From Urophycis tenuis (Eukaryota; Chordata; Actinopteri; Gadiformes; Phycidae): a stretch of 64,000 nt of DNA. Location: contig JAXIVH010000024.1 of NCBI GenBank assembly GCA_036785325.1, forward strand, positions 6,873,322 through 6,937,321, in the 5' to 3' direction. Below are positions 60,830-64,000 of the stretch, piece by piece. How positions within the stretch are numbered: the stretch's first letter is position 1; the number at the start of each line of letters is the position of its first letter. The translations under genes and the position numbers were made by a program. A model generated the notes under the pieces. The model was given only the letters and a program-made list of their open reading frames with translations, was not told where the DNA came from and searched no databases.

Positions 60830-63025
60830 ACAAACCCCCCCCCCCCCCCCCCATTACTGAGCCAGGATTGGAAATTTCTAGCCAACCCGGGTGTGGGCTT
60901 TATAAAAAAAATAAAAAAAAATAAAAAAAAATCATAACAGACCCCCCCCCCCATTACTGAGCCAGGATTGTACATTTCTAGCCACCCTGGGTGTGGGCTT
61001 TATAAAAAAATAAAATAAATAATAAAAAAAATTCATAGCAGACCCCCCCCCCCCCCCCCCCCCCCCCAATTACTGAGCCAGGATTGGAAATTTCTAGCCA
61101 TCCCGGGTGTGGGCTTTCTAAAAAAATTAAAAAAAAAAAAAAAAATCATAAAAGACCCCACCCCCATCACTGAGCCAGGATTGGAAATTTCTAGCCAACC
61201 CGGGTGTGGGTTTTATAAAAAATAAAAAAAATAAAAAATTCATAACAGACCCCCCCCCCCCATTACTGAGCCAGGATTGGAAATTTCTAGCCAACCTGGG
61301 TGTGGGCTTTATAAAAAAATAAAAAAAATAATTATAACAGACCCCCCCCATTACTGAGCCAGGATTGGAAACTTCTAGCCACCCAGGGTGTGGGCTTTAT
61401 AAAAAAAAAAAAAAAAAAAAAAAAAATCATTACAGACCCCCCCTCCCCCCCCCCCATCACTGAGCCAGGATTGGAAATTTCTAGCCAACCCGGGTGTGGG
61501 CTTTATAAAAAAAATAAAAAAATAAAAATAAATAAAAAATAAAAAAATAAAAATTCATAACAGACCCCCCCCCCCGCCCCCATTACTGAGCCAGGATTGG
61601 AAATTTCTAGCCAACCGGGGTGTTGGCTTTATAAAAAAAAAAAAAAAAAAATTTAACAGATCCCCCCCCCCCATCACTGAGCCAGGATTGGAAATTTCTA
61701 GCCAACCCGGGTGTGGGCTTTATAAAACAAATAAAATAAATTAAAAAAAAATCTTAACAGACCCCCCCCCCCCCATTACTGAGCCAGGATTGTACATTTC
61801 TAGCCACCCTGGGTGTGGGCTTTCTAAAAAAATTAAAAAAAAAAAAAAAATTCATAAAAGACCCCACCCCCATCACTGAGCCAGGATTGGAAATTTCTAG
61901 CCAACCCGGGTGTGGGTTTTATAAAAAATAAAAAAAATAAAAAATTCATCACAGACCCCCCCCCCCCCCCCATTACTGAGCCAGGATTGGAAATTTCTAG
62001 CCAACCTGGGTGTGGGCTTTATAAAAAAAAAAAAAAAAAAATTATAACAGACCCCCCCCATTACTGAGCCAGGATTGGACATTTCTAGCCACCCCGGGTG
62101 TGTGCTTTATAAAAAAAATAAAAAAATAAAAAAAATAAATAAATAAATAAATAAAAATTCATAACAGACCCCCCCCCCCCATTACTGAGCCAGGATTGGA
62201 AATTTCTAGCCAACCTGGGTGTGGGCTTTATAAAAAAAAAATTAAAAAAAAATTATAACAGACCCCCCCCATTACTGAGCCAGGATTGGACATTTCTAGC
62301 CACCCCGGGGGTGGGCTTTATAAAAAAATAAAAAAAAAAAATAAAAAAAAATTCATAAAAGACCCCCCCCCCCACCCATCACTGAGCCAGGATTGGAAAT
62401 TTCTAGCCACCCGGGTGTGGGCTTTATAAAAAAAAAAAATCAAAAAAATCATAACAGACCCCCCCCCCCCCCCATCACTGAGCCAGGATTGGAAATTTCT
62501 AGCCACCCCGGGTGTGGGCTTTATAAAAAAAAAAAAAAAAAAATCATAACAGACCCCGCCCCCCCCCATTAATGAGCAAGTATTGGAAATTTCTAGCCAC
62601 CCCTGGTGTGGGCTTTATAAAAAATAAATAAAAATATAAAAATAATAATAGACCCCCCCCCCCCCATTACTGAGCCAGGATTGGAAATGTCTAGCCACCC
62701 CGGGTTTGGGCTTAATAAAAAAAAAAAAAAAAAAAAAAATCATAACAGACCCCCCCCCCCCCCACACACATCACTGAGGCAAGATTGGAAATTTCTAGCC
62801 ACTCCTGGTGTGGGCTTTATAAAAAAAATAATTTAAAAAAAAATAATAATAATAATAATAATTCATAATAGACCCCCAACCATTACTGAGCCAGGATTGG
62901 AAATTTCTAGCCACCCCGGGTGTGGGCTTTATAAAAAAAAATAAAAAAATAAAAAATCATTATATATCCCCCCCATCACAGAGCCAGGATTGGAAACTTC
63001 TAGACACCCCGGGTGTGGGCTTTAT

Positions 63026-63056
<31 letters not shown>

Positions 63057-63532
63057 TCATAACAGACCCCCCCCCCCCCCCATCACTGAGCCAGGATTGG
63101 AAATTTCTAGCCACCCAGGGTGTGGGCTTTATAAAAAAAAAAAAATAAAAAAAAATCATGACAGACCCCCCCCCCCCCCCATCACTGAGGCAGGATTGGA
63201 AATTTCTAGCCACCCAGGGTGTGGGCTTTAGAAAAAAAAAAAAAAAAAAAAATAAATCATAACAGACCCCCCCCCCCCCCCCATCACTGAGCCAGGATTG
63301 GAAATTTCTAGCCACCCCGGGCGTGGGCTTTATAAAAAAAACAAAATAAAAAAAATCATAACAGACCCCCCCCCCCCCCCATCACTGAATCAGGATTGGA
63401 AATTTCTAGCCACCCGGGTGTGGGCTTTATAAAAAAAAAAAAAAAAAAAAAATCATAACAGACCCCACCCCCATCACTGAGCCAGGATTGGAAATTTCTA
63501 GCCACCCCGGGTGTGGGCTTTATAAAAAAAAT

Positions 63533-63571
<39 letters not shown>

Positions 63572-64000
63572 TCATTACAGACCCCCCCAATTACTGAGCC
63601 ATGATTGGAAATTTCTAGCCACCCCGGGTGTGGGCTTTTTAAAAAAAAAATAAAAAAAATAAAAAAAAATCATAACAGACCCCCCCCCCATTACTGAGCC
63701 AGGATTGGAAATTTCTAGCAAACCCGGGTGTGGGCTTTATAAAAAAAAAAAAAAAAAAAAAAAATCATAACAGACCCCCTCCCCCATCACTGAGCCAGGA
63801 TTGGAAACGTCTAGCCACCCAGGGTGTGGGCTTTATAAAAAAATAAATAAATAAATAAATAAAAAAAAAATCATAACAGACCCCCACCCATTACTCAGCC
63901 AGGATTGGAAATTTCTAGCCATCCCGGGTGTGGGCTTTATAAAAAAAATAAAATAAATAAAAAAAAAAAAAAATTATAACAGACCCCCCCCCCCCCCCCC
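46181..64000 (+). repeat. Satellite array, type B monomers, to the window edge
   Basis: Roughly 185-190 head-to-tail monomers (estimated from about 95-bp spacing). Each has a C-run of 7-30, CAT(T/C)ACTGAGCCAGGATTGG, AAATTTCTAGCCACCCCGGG, TGTGGGCTTTATA, then an A-run of 8-45 with T or G interruptions and TCATAACAGA. Nearly every monomer has one CCCGGG (SmaI site) and one TATAAAA. Orientation is uniform. Apparent ORFs on either strand (repeating KPTPGVARNFQSWLSDGGG on the minus strand) are translations of the repeat, not genes. The array continues past 64000. Confidence 0.97.
60619..60656. repeat. Perfect 16-bp hairpin inside the satellite
   Basis: CTCAGTAATGGGGGCG, six G, then CGCCCCCATTACTGAG. 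Part of one monomer (CATTACTGAG) is present in inverse orientation, the only such inversion I noticed in the array. Confidence 0.95.

Noticed and set aside
46230..64000. Many ORFs of 60-194 codons in the satellite, some with very regular repeats
   Set aside because: They translate the C-run, core and A-run (or the inverse), vary in frame with homopolymer length, lack any domain, and occur on both strands.

Overview
The window is nuclear DNA of a ray-finned (teleost) fish. Three spliced or single-exon vertebrate genes point to this, together with a dense load of typical fish retroelements (L2, Rex1/CR1-like and RTE LINEs, a Ty3/gypsy element, a tRNA-derived SINE) and many short DNA transposons with clean target-site duplications. 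There is no bacterial, viral or organellar backbone, and no rRNA or tRNA genes or CRISPR arrays.

Layout. 1-3.5 kb: minisatellites and the last coding exon of grm2 (mGluR2 C-terminus, plus strand). 3.5-8.5 kb: a pogo-like transposon relic, a 2.3-kb TIR transposon with a 9-bp target duplication, microsatellites, and a possible promoter and leader exon. 8.5-13.6 kb: a complete ten-exon parp3 gene (537 codons). 13.6-16.1 kb: parp3 3' untranslated region, split 8 bp after the stop codon by a nested hAT insertion. 17.1-18.4 kb: an intact single-exon GPR61/GPR62-type receptor (gpr62 by position), whose 3' region carries a 594-bp hAT element. The order grm2-parp3-gpr62 matches human 3p21.2, so this is a conserved vertebrate block.

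19.4-40.1 kb is a transposon graveyard: a frameshifted RTE LINE, an unclassified 2.1-kb repeat, an L2 relic, and a gypsy element (LTRs near 26.7-27.1 and 35.1-35.4 kb) holding a Rex1/CR1-like LINE. That LINE is split by a 3.1-kb TIR transposon, which is itself split by another L2. Next comes a full-length 4.1-kb LINE with an uninterrupted 1014-aa ORF and a 10-bp target duplication (36-40 kb).

40.1-64 kb is one giant tandem array of roughly 200 monomers of about 80-105 bp. Each monomer is a C-run, a conserved core of about 55 bp, and an A-run. The array starts at a SINE, is broken at 40.87-45.60 kb by a LINE containing an internally deleted L2, and runs off the right edge. Its first monomers (type A) resemble the SINE-associated tail sequence. 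After about 46.2 kb the array switches to type B through a hybrid monomer, and type B holds repeated multi-monomer blocks. This array, and the signs that it grew from a SINE tail, is the best candidate for something undescribed.

The three host genes belong to different pathways (glutamate signalling, DNA-break ADP-ribosylation, orphan GPCR) and are only neighbours by synteny. All calls come from reading the sequence. No alignment or database search was run, and most repeat boundaries without a target duplication are approximate.
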